Shown here in pieces: positions 1 through 9,565 of a stretch of DNA of 64,000 nt. Source of the stretch: Pseudomonadota bacterium (GTDB lineage Bacteria > Myxococcota_A > Polyangia > Polyangiales > Polyangiaceae); contig JAEYWK010000111.1 in assembly GCA_023431345.1 (NCBI GenBank), forward strand, positions 80,711 to 144,710. The letters are read 5' to 3'. How positions within the stretch are numbered: the first letter of the stretch is position 1; each line of letters starts with the position of its first letter. The notes under the pieces are model-generated. The model was given only the letters and a program-made list of their open reading frames with translations. It ran no database searches and was not told the DNA's origin. A program made the translations under genes and the position numbers.

Positions 1-1
1 G

Positions 2-1810
2 GCCCTACCCCCGAAGGCGGCGCCGCAGACGCCGAGCGCTCCGCCCCCGCCTCTGCCCGCGGCTGCGGAGGCGACGGCTGGCCCGCAGACGCCGAGCGCT
101 CCGCTAGCGTCGACGCCCGAGGAGACGCCCCGGCTCGCCAGCGCACCGCTCGAGCACGTCGAGGCGCTCATGGATAGCGTCGCCGAGCTGGGCCTTCAGC
201 TGGGCGCAGTCAGACAAGCGCTGCCCGGCTTGCGTGTCTCCTGCAGTCTCGCCGAGCAGCTCAGCGAGCGGCTCGATCCGCGCCGAGCCGCTGCGCTGAG
301 CGCGGGAGGCTGGGTGGCCCTGCGCGCGCTGGCCGCAGATCTCGGGGCGCGCCTGACGAAGCTCGAGCGCGAAGCGTCGACCAGCGTGGAGCGTGCGGGA
401 CGCGAGCTCGGGCAGGTGCGAGACCGCGTCGATCAGCTGCGGCTGATCGCGGCGAGCAGCATCTTTGGCGCGCTCGAGCGCGCGACGCGCGACGCCGCCG
501 TCAGCCTCGGCAAGCGCGCCAGCTTCGAGGCGCAGGGCGGCGACGTCCGCCTCGACGCCGACGTGCTCACGGCGGTGCAGCGCGCGCTCGTCCAAGCGGT
601 GCGCAACGCCGTCGCGCACGGCATCGAGAGCCATCCGGAGCGCCTGCGTGCGGGCAAGCCCGGCGAGGGCCGAGTGACGCTCGAGGTCCAGCGCCGCGGC
701 CAGCAAATCCGCTTCGCCTGCCGCGACGACGGGCGGGGCGTGAACCTCGACGCCGTCGAGCGCGAGGCGGCCCGGCTGGGCAAGCTGGCAGAGCGTGGAG
801 GCCGCGACGATCAGGAGTTGCTCGGGCTGCTGCTGGGCGGTGGGATCAGCACCAGCGCTCAGGTCAGCCAGGTCGCAGGCCGCGGCGTCGGGCTCGACTT
901 GATCCGTGAGGCGCTCGCGGAGGTCGGCGGGAGCGTGGAGCTGACGACGGAGGCGGGCCGCGGCACGAGCATCGTCTTGAGCGTGCCGGCCTCGCTCTCG
1001 GCGCTCGAGGCTCTGCTGATCGACGCCTCCGGTGAGCAGGTGGCGTTACCGCTCGGGGCGGTGACGCGAGCGCTGCGCGTCTCGGTCGCGGAGCTGAACT
1101 TGGCGGGCGACAAGGCTTCGCTCAGCTTCGAAGGCGAGCTGTTGCCCTTCGTGCCGCTCGGGCGCTTGCTGCGCCAAGGTGCGGCCGGCGAACGACCCGA
1201 GACGCACGCCTGGACGGCGCTCGTCTTACGCAGCAGCCAGGGCGCCCTCGCGCTCGGCGTCGACCGCTTGCTCGGCAGCGAGACCGTCGTCGTGCGACCC
1301 CTGCCCGATACGGCCAGCGTCGACCGCAGCGTGGCGGGCGTGACGCTCGACGCCGACGGTAACCCGCGCCTGTTTTTGGATCCGGACGAGCTCGTCGCGG
1401 CCGCTCACGGGCTCCCCGCGCCGCTGGCCCTGAAGCCAGCGCGGGCGCGCTCGATCTTGGTCATCGACGACTCCCTGACGACGCGCATGCTCGAGCAGAG
1501 CATCTTGGAGTCGGCGGGCTACCAGGTCACGCTCGCCACCTCCGGCGAGCAAGGGCTGGAGGTGGCGCGCAGCGCTCGCTTCGATTTGTTTCTGGTCGAC
1601 GTCGAGATGCCGGGCATGGATGGCTTCACGTTCATCGAACAAACCCGCAAAGATCCGCAGCTGGCGGCCACCCCCGCCGTGCTCGTCACCTCGCGCGCGT
1701 CGGCGGAAGACCTGGCGCGCGGGAGGGCAGCGGGGGCGAGCGGTCACATCGCGAAGGGTGAGTTCGATCAACTCGATTTCCTCGAAAGAATCGCCAGGTT
1801 GATGCAATGA
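2..1810 (+). CDS. cheA: Hybrid CheA-type histidine kinase with C-terminal receiver domain (5' end cut by window)
   Basis: The frame is open to the left edge, so the start and the phosphotransfer (Hpt) part lie outside the window. What remains begins with a Pro/Ala-rich linker, then a short dimerisation helix pair, an ATPase domain with N-box NAVAHGIE (about nt 608), G1 motif DDGRGVN and G2 motif GRGVGLDL, a CheW-like coupling domain, and from about nt 1447 a receiver domain starting SILVIDDS with the phospho-acceptor in FLVDVEMPGMDG. This is the CheA layout with an added receiver, as in the FrzE class of myxobacterial chemosensory systems and in other alternative che systems. The kinase should phosphorylate its own receiver and CheB encoded next. 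The stop overlaps the cheB start by ATGA, so the two are probably translated together. The dimerisation domain looks short compared with enteric CheA. Confidence 0.9.
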   Translation, partial: ALPPKAAPQTPSAPPPPLPAAAEATAGPQTPSAPLASTPEETPRLASAPLEHVEALMDSVAELGLQLGAVRQALPGLRVSCSLAEQLSERLDPRRAAALSAGGWVALRALAADLGARLTKLEREASTSVERAGRELGQVRDRVDQLRLIAASSIFGALERATRDAAVSLGKRASFEAQGGDVRLDADVLTAVQRALVQAVRNAVAHGIESHPERLRAGKPGEGRVTLEVQRRGQQIRFACRDDGRGVNLDAVEREAARLGKLAERGGRDDQELLGLLLGGGISTSAQVSQVAGRGVGLDLIREALAEVGGSVELTTEAGRGTSIVLSVPASLSALEALLIDASGEQVALPLGAVTRALRVSVAELNLAGDKASLSFEGELLPFVPLGRLLRQGAAGERPETHAWTALVLRSSQGALALGVDRLLGSETVVVRPLPDTASVDRSVAGVTLDADGNPRLFLDPDELVAAAHGLPAPLALKPARARSILVIDDSLTTRMLEQSILESAGYQVTLATSGEQGLEVARSARFDLFLVDVEMPGMDGFTFIEQTRKDPQLAATPAVLVTSRASAEDLARGRAAGASGHIAKGEFDQLDFLERIARLMQ

Positions 1811-2880
1811 CGGGCAAACTGCGCGTGCTGGTGGTGGAAGACTCGCTCACGGTGCGTCGGCGGCTGTGTGACGCCTTGGGCAGCGATCAAAACATCGAGA
1901 TCATAGGCGAGGCAGACAACGGCCAGCGCGGCATCGAGCTTTGTCGCTCGCTGAGGCCGGACGTCATGACGCTCGACATGCACCTGCCGGTGATGTCGGG
2001 CCTGTCCGCGACCGAGTACATCATGGCCCACTGTCCGACGCCGATTCTGATCGTGTCGGCGTCGACCAACCGCGGTGAGCTGTTCAAGACCTACGACGCG
2101 CTGGCGGCGGGCGCGGTCGACGTCCTGGAGAAGCCGCGCGGCGACGCCAGCGACGACGGCTGGGACCAGCGCTTCATCGCCGCCGTCAAGCTGGTCGCCA
2201 GGATCCGCGTCATCACGCACCCGCGCGCCCGCCTGGGCCTCGGCACGCCTCGCCTTTCGGCGCCGCCCAGCCCTGCTTTGACCGCGAGCGGTGCCGCCCC
2301 CCTGACGGTCGTCGCGCTCGGGGCCTCGACCGGTGGCCCCAGCGCGCTCGTGACCGTGCTGCAAGGACTGCCCGTCGACTTGGGACTCTCGATCTTGCTC
2401 GTCTTGCACATCGACGAGCCGTTCGGCACCGCCTTCGCCGAGTGGCTCAGCGATCAGACGCCGCACCCGGTGCGGTTCGCGGTCGGCGGAGAGCCGCTCG
2501 AGACGAAGGGCAGCCGCGTCTTGATGGCGCCGCCGGGCCGCCATTTGGTCGTGCGAGATGGGCGGATCGCGCTCAGCGACGCGCCGGAGCGGCACTCGTG
2601 CCGTCCGTCGATCGACGTGATGTTCGAAGCCATCGCGGAGGCGGCGGGGCCGCGCAGCGCGGCTGCGCTCTTGACCGGCATGGGCCGCGACGGAGCCTCT
2701 GGCCTGTTGGCGCTGCGGACGGCGGGAGCGCTCACGGTCGCCCAAGACGAAGAGACGTGCGTCGTCTACGGCATGCCCCGCGAAGCAGCCCTGCTCGACG
2801 CCGCCACCCGCGTCCTGCCGCTGTCCGGCATCGGGCCGTTCTTGGCGGACGCCGCTCGCGCGCGAAGACCCCGCTCATGA
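1807..2880 (+). CDS. cheB: Protein-glutamate methylesterase / response regulator CheB
   Basis: Length is 357 residues, normal for CheB. An N-terminal receiver (LVVEDS, phospho-acceptor D57 in TLDMHLP, switch Lys in LEKP) is joined by a Pro/Ala linker to the methylesterase domain. The catalytic triad of the family can be read as S174 (GASTGGP), H201 (VLHID) and D295 (GMGRDGA). Known role: removal of methyl groups from chemoreceptor glutamates when phosphorylated by CheA, giving adaptation. The start overlaps the cheA stop (ATGA) and its own stop overlaps the next kinase start (ATGA), so the three genes form one unit. No CheR methyltransferase or receptor is visible here; they may lie to the left of the window. 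Confidence 0.93.
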   Translation: MTGKLRVLVVEDSLTVRRRLCDALGSDQNIEIIGEADNGQRGIELCRSLRPDVMTLDMHLPVMSGLSATEYIMAHCPTPILIVSASTNRGELFKTYDALAAGAVDVLEKPRGDASDDGWDQRFIAAVKLVARIRVITHPRARLGLGTPRLSAPPSPALTASGAAPLTVVALGASTGGPSALVTVLQGLPVDLGLSILLVLHIDEPFGTAFAEWLSDQTPHPVRFAVGGEPLETKGSRVLMAPPGRHLVVRDGRIALSDAPERHSCRPSIDVMFEAIAEAAGPRSAAALLTGMGRDGASGLLALRTAGALTVAQDEETCVVYGMPREAALLDAATRVLPLSGIGPFLADAARARRPRS

Positions 2881-4967
2881 CCGATAAGGTGTTGATCGTC
2901 GACGACAGCCTCACGGTCCGAATGGACCTCGCGGAGGCTTTCGCGACGGCAGCGGTGGACGTGCTGCTCGCCGCTTCTGCGGCGGAGATGCGCGCCACGC
3001 TGGATCGCGAGCCGGTCGCCCTCGTCATTCTGGACGTCGTCCTACCCGACGCCGACGGGGTCGAGCTGCTGCAGGAGATCCGCCGCCGTGACGACATCAA
3101 CCCCGCGATCTTGCTGCTCTCGACCGAGGCGGAGGTGCACGACCGCATCCGCGGCTTGAAGACCGGCGCCGACGACTACGTCGGCAAGCCTTACGACGCG
3201 GGCTACGTGATCGCGCGCGCTCGCGCCCTCTTGTCAGAGCGCCGTCGCGACGACGCGCCCGCGCCTGGCACCATCCTGATCGTCGACGACAGCATCACCT
3301 TCCGCGAGGAGCTACGCGGCGCGCTCGAACGCAGCCAGTACACCGTGGCCACGGCCGCGAGCGGGGAAGAAGGCCTGAAGCTCGCGGCCAGCCTGCGCCC
3401 GACCGCGATCTTGGTGGACAGCGCCATGCCCGGCATCGACGGCGCGACGGTGATCCGCCGCGTGCGCCTCGACGCGGCGCTGCGCTCCACCCCCTGCGTG
3501 CTGCTCACGGCCAGCGAGGGCCACGGCGCGGAGCTGCGCGCGCTCGACGCGGGCGCGGACGCCTTCGTGCGCAAGGAAGATCTCGAAGTGATCATGGCCC
3601 GGCTCGCGGCCGTATTGCGCAGCGCCAGCGCCGAGCGAGCGCAGGCGGTCAGCCTGATGGATCCCAAGCGCGTGCTCGCGGTGGACGACAGCGCGACCTA
3701 CCTCGCGGAGCTGGCGAGCGTGCTCCGGGGCGAGGGCTACGAGGTCGTGTCCGCCCGCTCGGGCCTGGAGGCGCTCGAAATGCTGGCCGCCCAGCCCATC
3801 GACTGCATCTTGCTCGATCTGGTCATGCCCGACCTCGACGGGATCGAGACGTGTCGACGCGTCAAGGCGGAGCCCATTTTCCGGGATATTCCCTTGATCA
3901 TGCTCACGGCGCGCGAAGACCGCAACGCGATGATCGAGGGGCTCAGCACTGGCGCCGACGACTTCATCGCGAAGTCGAGCGAGTTCGAGGTGCTGACGGC
4001 TCGCGTGCGGGCCCAGCTGCGGCGCAAGCAGTTCGAGGACGAGCACCGCCACATCCGTGAGCAGCTGTTGCGCTCGGAGCTGGAAGCGACCGAGGCGCGC
4101 GCTGCGCGCGAGCTCGCGGAGACCCGTGCCCGGATCGTCGCCCAGCTCGAGCAGAAGAACCAAGAGCTGTCCCAGGCCTACGCCGAGCTGAAGAGCGCGC
4201 AGTCGCAGCTCGTTCAGTCGGCCAAGCTCGCGTCACTGGGCGAGCTGGTGGCGGGCGTCGCCCACGAGATCAACAATCCGCTCGCGTTCGCGATCAGCCA
4301 CCTGAACACGGCCAAAAACAGCCTCACGCACCTCCTGCCCGACGTCACGGACGCGCGGCGCATGAAGCACTTCGAGAAGGCAGGCAGCCGGCTCGAGGAG
4401 ATGTCGGGCGGGCTCGAGCGCATCCGCGAGCTGGTGCTGAAGCTGCGCACCTTTTCCCGACTCGACGAGGGCGAGCGCAAGGTGGTGAGCCCGCGCGAGT
4501 GCGTCGAGTCGGTGCTCACGATCCTGGCGCATCGCACCCGGCACAGCATCGACGTGGAGGCGACCTTCGCCCCGCCGCTGGAGCTGGACTGCTTTCCGAG
4601 CATGCTGAATCAGGCCATCATGAACCTGATCGCCAACGCCATCGACGCCATCGACGAGACGGGAAAGCGCGGCAGGTTGGTGATTCACGGCGGAGCGGAA
4701 GGCGACCGCTACCTGCTCACCATCACCGATTCGGGTGCGGGCGTGCCGGAAGCGCTACGTGAACGAGTGTTCGATCCCTTCTTTACGACCAAAGAGGTCG
4801 GCAAAGGGACGGGGCTCGGCCTGTCCATCACCTACTCGATCATCAAGAAGCACGGCGGCTCGCTCGAGCTCTTGCCAGCCCCTGGGGGCGGCACGCAAGC
4901 TCGCGTCAGCTTGCCGCTCGAGGGACCGCCGCTGGGCGTCGACCCGACCACAGCTGGCCTCGCCTGA
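2877..4967 (+). CDS. Triple-receiver histidine kinase of the che operon
   Basis: The start ATG overlaps the cheB stop, giving 696 residues; the frame stays open upstream but that part overlaps cheB and is not coding. Three receiver domains come in a row: phospho-acceptors at D53 (LVILDVVLPD), about D181 (ILVDSAMPG) and about D314 (ILLDLVMPD). A coiled-coil of about 60 residues follows, then a HisKA domain with the phospho-acceptor His near residue 462 (GVAHEINNP) and an HATPase with N-box (LIANAIDAID) and G boxes (DSGAGV, GKGTGLGLS). There are no membrane segments, so the protein is cytoplasmic. Receivers placed before the kinase suggest that CheA or other kinases feed phosphoryl groups into it to tune its activity. 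The family is clear; the specific role is inference. Confidence 0.9.
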   Translation: MTDKVLIVDDSLTVRMDLAEAFATAAVDVLLAASAAEMRATLDREPVALVILDVVLPDADGVELLQEIRRRDDINPAILLLSTEAEVHDRIRGLKTGADDYVGKPYDAGYVIARARALLSERRRDDAPAPGTILIVDDSITFREELRGALERSQYTVATAASGEEGLKLAASLRPTAILVDSAMPGIDGATVIRRVRLDAALRSTPCVLLTASEGHGAELRALDAGADAFVRKEDLEVIMARLAAVLRSASAERAQAVSLMDPKRVLAVDDSATYLAELASVLRGEGYEVVSARSGLEALEMLAAQPIDCILLDLVMPDLDGIETCRRVKAEPIFRDIPLIMLTAREDRNAMIEGLSTGADDFIAKSSEFEVLTARVRAQLRRKQFEDEHRHIREQLLRSELEATEARAARELAETRARIVAQLEQKNQELSQAYAELKSAQSQLVQSAKLASLGELVAGVAHEINNPLAFAISHLNTAKNSLTHLLPDVTDARRMKHFEKAGSRLEEMSGGLERIRELVLKLRTFSRLDEGERKVVSPRECVESVLTILAHRTRHSIDVEATFAPPLELDCFPSMLNQAIMNLIANAIDAIDETGKRGRLVIHGGAEGDRYLLTITDSGAGVPEALRERVFDPFFTTKEVGKGTGLGLSITYSIIKKHGGSLELLPAPGGGTQARVSLPLEGPPLGVDPTTAGLA

Positions 4968-4975
4968 CGGCGCCG

Positions 4976-4995
4976 CCGCTCGCGCCTCCGAGCGG
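4976..4995. terminator. Hairpin between convergent genes, possible bidirectional terminator
   Basis: CCGCTCG (4976-4982) and CGAGCGG (4989-4995) form a perfect 7-bp stem with a 6-nt loop. It sits in the 32-bp gap between the stop of the triple-receiver kinase and the stop of the convergent hybrid kinase. No T-run follows on either side, so Rho-independent function is only a possibility. Confidence 0.4.
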
Positions 4996-4999
4996 GCCC

Positions 5000-7327
5000 T
5001 CAGTTGAGCACGCGCGCGGGGCTCAGCAACGAAGCTCGCACCCGGTCGAGCAACGCGTCGGACGTGAATGGCTTTTGGATGACGCGCTCCTCCGGGTCGA
5101 GCAGCTCGCTTTGAGCTTGATTCAAGGCTGCGCCCGCGTAGCCGGTCATGTAGAGCACGCGCAGGCCGGGACGAGCGAGCGTGAGCTCGTCGGCCAGCTT
5201 CACGCCCGTCATCTCGGGCATCACCAGATCCGTCAGCAACAGGTCGATGGGGTCTCCCACCTCGCAGATGGAGCGCGCCTCGCTGGGCCGCGATGCTTCG
5301 ACGACGACGTAGCCCTGACGCCGCAAGATGCGCGCCGTGATGTGGCGCACCGACGGGTCGTCTTCAACCAGCAGGATCGTGCCGCTGGCGGGGTGAGCTT
5401 TCTGGGGCGGCTTGGAGTGCGCGGCCTGCGTGTGATCCAGGCTCGTCACCGGAAACACGATCGTGAACGTCGTGCCGCGGCCGACGGAGCTATCCACCGC
5501 GATCTGCCCGCCGTTCTGGGTGACGATGCCGTAGACCATCGACAGCCCGAGGCCCGTTCCCTTGCCGATTTCTTTGGTCGTGAAGAACGGCTCGAAGATG
5601 CGCTTCATCACCTCCGAGTCCATACCCGTCCCGGTGTCGGCGACGCTGAGCACGACCGATTCGGTGTCGGGCAGCGCGGCAGGGTCGTCGGCGTCGAGCG
5701 CGCGCAGGTCGATGCTGAGCGTTCCTCCCCCCGGCATCGCGTCACGCGCGTTCACGCACAGGTTGATCAGCACCTGCTCGAGCTGATTGCGGTCGGCCAT
5801 GACGGGGCTGACGTCCGCGAGCCTGGTCAATAGCGTGATGTGCTCGCCGATCAGCCGACGCAGCATCTTTTCGACGTTGCGCACCACGGCGCCGAGCTGC
5901 AAGGGCTCCGGGCGCGCCGCCTCGCGACGGCTGAAAGCGAGCAATTGCCGGGTGAGCGACGCGGCGCGCTTGGCGGCCGTAACCATGTCGACCACGTCCT
6001 CGCGCGCGGCGTGACCGGCCAGCTCCTCGAGCGCCATCTCGCCGCTGCCCTCGATCACGGCGAGCAGGTTGTTGAAATCGTGAGCGACGCCGCCCGCGAG
6101 CTGCCCGACCGCTTCCATCTTCTGCGAGTGCACCAGCAGCTGCTCGAGGCTGCGCTTCTGGGTGACGTCGCGGAGCAGCGCGATCGCGCCGCTCACCTCT
6201 CCGCTGTCGTTGCGCAGCGGCGTCGCGACGATGGCGACGCGCGCTTCGGAGACGCCACCGTTCTTGATGATGACCTCCATCTCGATCTTTCGCGCGCCGT
6301 GCATGGCGCGCAGCAGCGGGTTCTCCGCCGCCGGCACCAGCGTTCGCCCGTCGGCCAGGTACACCCCGTACGCGCTCGCCCACTGCTCCGGCGGCACGTC
6401 GCGCGCCTGCGCGCCGAGCACGCGCTGCGCCTCACTGTTGAAGAGCAGGGTGCGGCCTTGCGAGTCGACGACGATGACGCCCTCGCCGATGCCGTCCAAG
6501 ATCGAATTCAGGATGCGCGTCTGTTGGCGCAGGCGCTCTTCGCTCTTGCGCAGCGCTTCTTGAGTGCGAAGCCGCTCGGTGACGTTGCGCGAAATCGCGA
6601 CCAACCCCTCGATCTCGCCGTCAGGGCCGCGGATCGGCGCTTTGCTCTCCGAGAACCACTCGTTCTGGCCTTTGCCGCGGTACTCACGCACCACGTCGAC
6701 CAGGGGCTTGCCCTCGCGCAGCAGCTCGGTCTCTTCCGCCTCGATGCGCTCGGCCAGGTCCGCCGGCAAGAGCCCATCGCGCAGCCGGCGATCGAGCAAC
6801 GCCTCGGGCGACTCCGCCCCCAGGGACTCGGCGAACGAGCGGTTCGCGCGCTGGATCCGGAGCTCCTTGTCCTTGAAGAAGATGCCGTCAGGGCTGCTGC
6901 TCATCAGGTCGGAGAGCAGCTGCCGCTCGTGCGCGATCTGCCGAGCGAGCCGGAAATGCTCGACCCCCTTGGCGACCTTGAAGCGCAAGTCTTCGGCGTT
7001 CCACGGCTTGGTGACGTACGCGAAGACCTTACCCTCGTTGATGGCGCGAATGACGGCCGGCAGGTCGGAGAAGCCCGACACCATGATACCGACCGTCTGG
7101 GCGGTGTTCATGCGAGACAGCAGCTCATCGCCCGTCATGCGCGGCATGCGCTGGTCGGTGATGACGACGGCGATGTTGGGATCCTCTTCGACCACGCGCA
7201 GGGCGTTCTCGGGCGACTGCGATTTGACGATGGTGAAGTCATCGCCAAGCAAGTCCTCGAGAGCCACCAGGATCTGGGGCTCGTCATCGACTACAAGAAT
7301 GCGCTCTTTCGGAACCCCGCCGTCCAT
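5000..7327 (-). CDS. Hybrid sensor histidine kinase (REC-PAS-PAS-HisKA-HATPase-REC)
   Basis: I start at the ATG at 7327 (MDGGVPKERILVVDDEPQ); an upstream extension to 7414 is open but adds a non-family leader. Length is 775 residues. Order: a receiver with the phospho-acceptor in VVITDQRMPRMTG, two PAS sensor domains (about residues 135-260 and 275-400), HisKA with GGVAHDFNNLLAV, an HATPase with DTGTGMD and GKGTGLGLS, and a C-terminal receiver with LLTDLVMPEMTG. No membrane segments are seen, so it is a cytosolic sensor. The N-terminal receiver resembles those of RpfG/HupR type regulators, which suggests that another kinase feeds it. It is convergent to the che genes and not in their operon. 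The ligands of the PAS domains cannot be told from sequence. Confidence 0.9.
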   Translation of the reverse strand: MDGGVPKERILVVDDEPQILVALEDLLGDDFTIVKSQSPENALRVVEEDPNIAVVITDQRMPRMTGDELLSRMNTAQTVGIMVSGFSDLPAVIRAINEGKVFAYVTKPWNAEDLRFKVAKGVEHFRLARQIAHERQLLSDLMSSSPDGIFFKDKELRIQRANRSFAESLGAESPEALLDRRLRDGLLPADLAERIEAEETELLREGKPLVDVVREYRGKGQNEWFSESKAPIRGPDGEIEGLVAISRNVTERLRTQEALRKSEERLRQQTRILNSILDGIGEGVIVVDSQGRTLLFNSEAQRVLGAQARDVPPEQWASAYGVYLADGRTLVPAAENPLLRAMHGARKIEMEVIIKNGGVSEARVAIVATPLRNDSGEVSGAIALLRDVTQKRSLEQLLVHSQKMEAVGQLAGGVAHDFNNLLAVIEGSGEMALEELAGHAAREDVVDMVTAAKRAASLTRQLLAFSRREAARPEPLQLGAVVRNVEKMLRRLIGEHITLLTRLADVSPVMADRNQLEQVLINLCVNARDAMPGGGTLSIDLRALDADDPAALPDTESVVLSVADTGTGMDSEVMKRIFEPFFTTKEIGKGTGLGLSMVYGIVTQNGGQIAVDSSVGRGTTFTIVFPVTSLDHTQAAHSKPPQKAHPASGTILLVEDDPSVRHITARILRRQGYVVVEASRPSEARSICEVGDPIDLLLTDLVMPEMTGVKLADELTLARPGLRVLYMTGYAGAALNQAQSELLDPEERVIQKPFTSDALLDRVRASLLSPARVLN

Positions 7328-7846
7328 CAGTTGACCCTTCGCCTGCGCGGTCCCCCCAGGGCAAGTGCCCCGAGCGGGCACGCGCAGAGAATAGGGTAAA
7401 GTATCCGCCCGCATCCGCGCAGGTCAAGCACGCGGTCTGTGGCAAGTTGCGCCGCTTGTCACCCTGGGCCAAGAGGCGCCACGGCCGAGCGTTGTGTTTT
7501 CTCCTCGCTCGGTTTTGCTCGACTCGGCTCGCCCAGCTCTTCAGCCGAGGGGGTGAGAACGCACACGGAAGGCGCGCGCGGCACGGCTCGACAGCGCGCG
7601 CGGGACGAAACCTCGAAACACGACGCGCCGCAGCTCAAAGTCGTGGTCGCGAAGCGCGGGTGTAGGCCCGTCGCGCACAGGAAGCTGGGTCACGGCGCCG
7701 TCCCATTTCGGGAAGCACGCGCTGGCGGACCCGCCGGCCCACTCGATCGCTCGCGGAAGCGCGCCGCCTTTCAGCGAAGGCCACGCTCAGGCCGCGAGCG
7801 ATCGACTTGGCCGCTCGCGGGCCCTAAGCTGCGCCGCCCAGCGCGC
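7328..7846. other. Intergenic region, no gene recognised
   Basis: About 520 bp between divergent genes. The open frames here give Arg/Ala-rich, low-complexity translations without family features, so I call none. It must hold the promoters of the hybrid kinase (leftward) and of the DUF455 gene (rightward), but no convincing -35/-10 pair or strong hairpin was seen. Confidence 0.6.
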
Positions 7847-8677
7847 ATGCCCTCACCTTCGACAGAGCAGCCCTCGGACATCGAGGCGTGGGCCGAGCGC
7901 TACGTCCGCTCGACCGAGCTAGCGCATAAGCTCACACCGCCCGCGCCACCGAAGGTGTTTCGCGCGGGGCACGCGCCTCTGCGGCTGGAGCAGCCCGGGC
8001 GCCCGCCGGAGCTGCGACAAGCCCGGCGCGGAGAGCGCACGCCGAAGCAAGAAGCGCTCGAAGATCCGCGCTATCGCGCGCGCACCTTGCACGCCTTCCT
8101 GCACCATGAGCTGCAGGCGGCCGAGCTGATGTGCTGGGCCATCTTGGCGTTCTCGGACGCGGAAGCGGAATTTCGACGAGGCCTCCTCGCCGTCTGCTTG
8201 GACGAAATCCGGCACATGGCGCTGTATGTCGAGCACATCCAGCAGCTCGGCTGTCAGGTCGGCGACTTCGGCGTGCGCGACTGGTTCTGGAAGCGCGTGC
8301 CCAGCTGTCGCGATAAGGTCGACTTCGTCGCCGTGATGGGGATGGGCTTCGAAGCGGCGAACCTCGAGCACGCGCCGAGCTTCGCCGCGCGGTTCCGGCT
8401 CGCAGGCGATGAGCAGGGCGCTCGGATCCAGGAGCGCATCGCCACGGAAGAGGTGGCCCACGTGGGCTTCGCGACGCGCTGGTTCAAGCACTGGACCGGT
8501 GGCTGCGATTTCCAAGCGTGGGCCGAGCATCTGCCGCCTCCGCTCACCCCTTGGGTGATGCACGGCCAGCCGCTCGCGCTCGAGGCGCGGCGCCGGGCGG
8601 GGATGAGCGAGCCGTTCCTCGAGTCGCTCATCCACTACGTGCCGGAGCCCAAGGGCCGCCCCGGACGCGCGCCATGA
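7847..8677 (+). CDS. DUF455 ferritin-like domain protein
   Basis: Start chosen at the ATG at 7847 (MPSPSTEQPSDIEAW), since the frame further upstream looks non-coding; this gives 276 residues. The conserved core of DUF455 is readable: HHELQAAEL, then DEIRHM about 45 residues later, and EEVAHVGF near residue 205, the Glu/Glu-x-x-His pattern of a di-iron four-helix bundle. Members are uncharacterised; ferritin-like metal oxidation chemistry is the family-based expectation. Its stop overlaps the next start by ATGA, so it is co-translated with an ATP-grasp-like protein, which hints at a shared small-molecule or peptide modification job (inference). Confidence 0.8.
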   Translation: MPSPSTEQPSDIEAWAERYVRSTELAHKLTPPAPPKVFRAGHAPLRLEQPGRPPELRQARRGERTPKQEALEDPRYRARTLHAFLHHELQAAELMCWAILAFSDAEAEFRRGLLAVCLDEIRHMALYVEHIQQLGCQVGDFGVRDWFWKRVPSCRDKVDFVAVMGMGFEAANLEHAPSFAARFRLAGDEQGARIQERIATEEVAHVGFATRWFKHWTGGCDFQAWAEHLPPPLTPWVMHGQPLALEARRRAGMSEPFLESLIHYVPEPKGRPGRAP

Positions 8678-9555
8678 GCTTCGCGTGGGTGCTGAACCTC
8701 GACGCTGAGCTCGAGCTCGCGCGGGGTCGCCCCGGCTACGTGCCGAAGGCGAAGCTGTTGGCGCAGCTGGCGGAGCACGGCCAGCGCTCTCGCGCGCTCC
8801 TCGGGCCGCACGACGTGCTGCTCGAGGGCCAGAGCTCGCGCCTCGGGTCTCCCCGCGAGATGCTACGCGGGCGCGCCTGGTGCCCGACGCCGCTCGCGCT
8901 CGAAAGGCTCGCCGAGCTGGGCATCGAGCCCGAGCCGCACCCGCCGGCGGCCGTGCTACGGCGCGTCAATCACCGGCTCTTCGCGCACGCGCTCGGCGGC
9001 GGGCTGCCCACACAAGCGTACGTGACGAGCCGCGCCCAGCTCAGCGACGTGCTCGGCGACTACCGGCGAAGCTGGCTCCTCAAGCGCCCGCTCACCTTCG
9101 CCGGGCGCGGGCAGCTGCGCGCGATCGGGCCGCTCACCGACAAGCAGTGGACTTGGGTCGATGCTTCGCTCGACAAAGACGGCCTGATCATCGAGCCGCT
9201 GGTGCAGCCGCGTCTCGAGGTGAGCCTGCACGGCTTCGTCTGGCCCGCGGGGACGCACGAGCTGGGGCGACCCTGCGTGCAAGACGTCAGCGAACGCGGC
9301 ACCTTCCGCGACGTTCGCCTGGCGCGCCCCGGCGAGCTGTCGCAGCGCGAGGCCGAGTTGCTCGAAGCGAGCGCGGAGCGCGTCGCGCGCGCGCTTCACG
9401 GCGCCGGCTACTTCGGGCCCTTTGGCATCGACGCGCACCGCTACCGCGACGGCGCCACAGAAGATTTTTGCGCGCTAGGAGAGATCAACGCACGCTACAC
9501 GCTGGCGTTCGCGGTCGGGTTCCCACGTCACCCGAGCGAGCTCGAGCTCACCTGA
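8674..9555 (+). CDS. ATP-grasp-like protein, partner of the DUF455 protein
   Basis: The ATG at 8674 overlaps the DUF455 stop and gives 293 residues. Features that fit an ATP-grasp fold: a Lys in WLLKRPLTFAGRG followed by a Gly-rich turn, an acidic adenine-contact stretch IIEPLV, and a C-terminal metal-binding ALGEINAR. ATP-grasp enzymes join a carboxylate to an amine, thiol or similar nucleophile through an acyl-phosphate. I do not recognise a named subfamily. The substrate is unknown, and the call rests on motif spacing rather than strong similarity. Confidence 0.6.
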   Translation: MSFAWVLNLDAELELARGRPGYVPKAKLLAQLAEHGQRSRALLGPHDVLLEGQSSRLGSPREMLRGRAWCPTPLALERLAELGIEPEPHPPAAVLRRVNHRLFAHALGGGLPTQAYVTSRAQLSDVLGDYRRSWLLKRPLTFAGRGQLRAIGPLTDKQWTWVDASLDKDGLIIEPLVQPRLEVSLHGFVWPAGTHELGRPCVQDVSERGTFRDVRLARPGELSQREAELLEASAERVARALHGAGYFGPFGIDAHRYRDGATEDFCALGEINARYTLAFAVGFPRHPSELELT

Positions 9556-9565
9556 AACGAGCCGC

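Noticed and set aside
2442..2876. Open frame upstream of the triple-receiver kinase start
   Set aside because: It overlaps cheB and translates to Arg/Gly-rich sequence without family features; the ATG overlapping the cheB stop is a far better start.
7439..7846. Upstream extension of the DUF455 gene
   Set aside because: The translation is low-complexity and unlike the family; the ATG at 7847 gives the normal family length.
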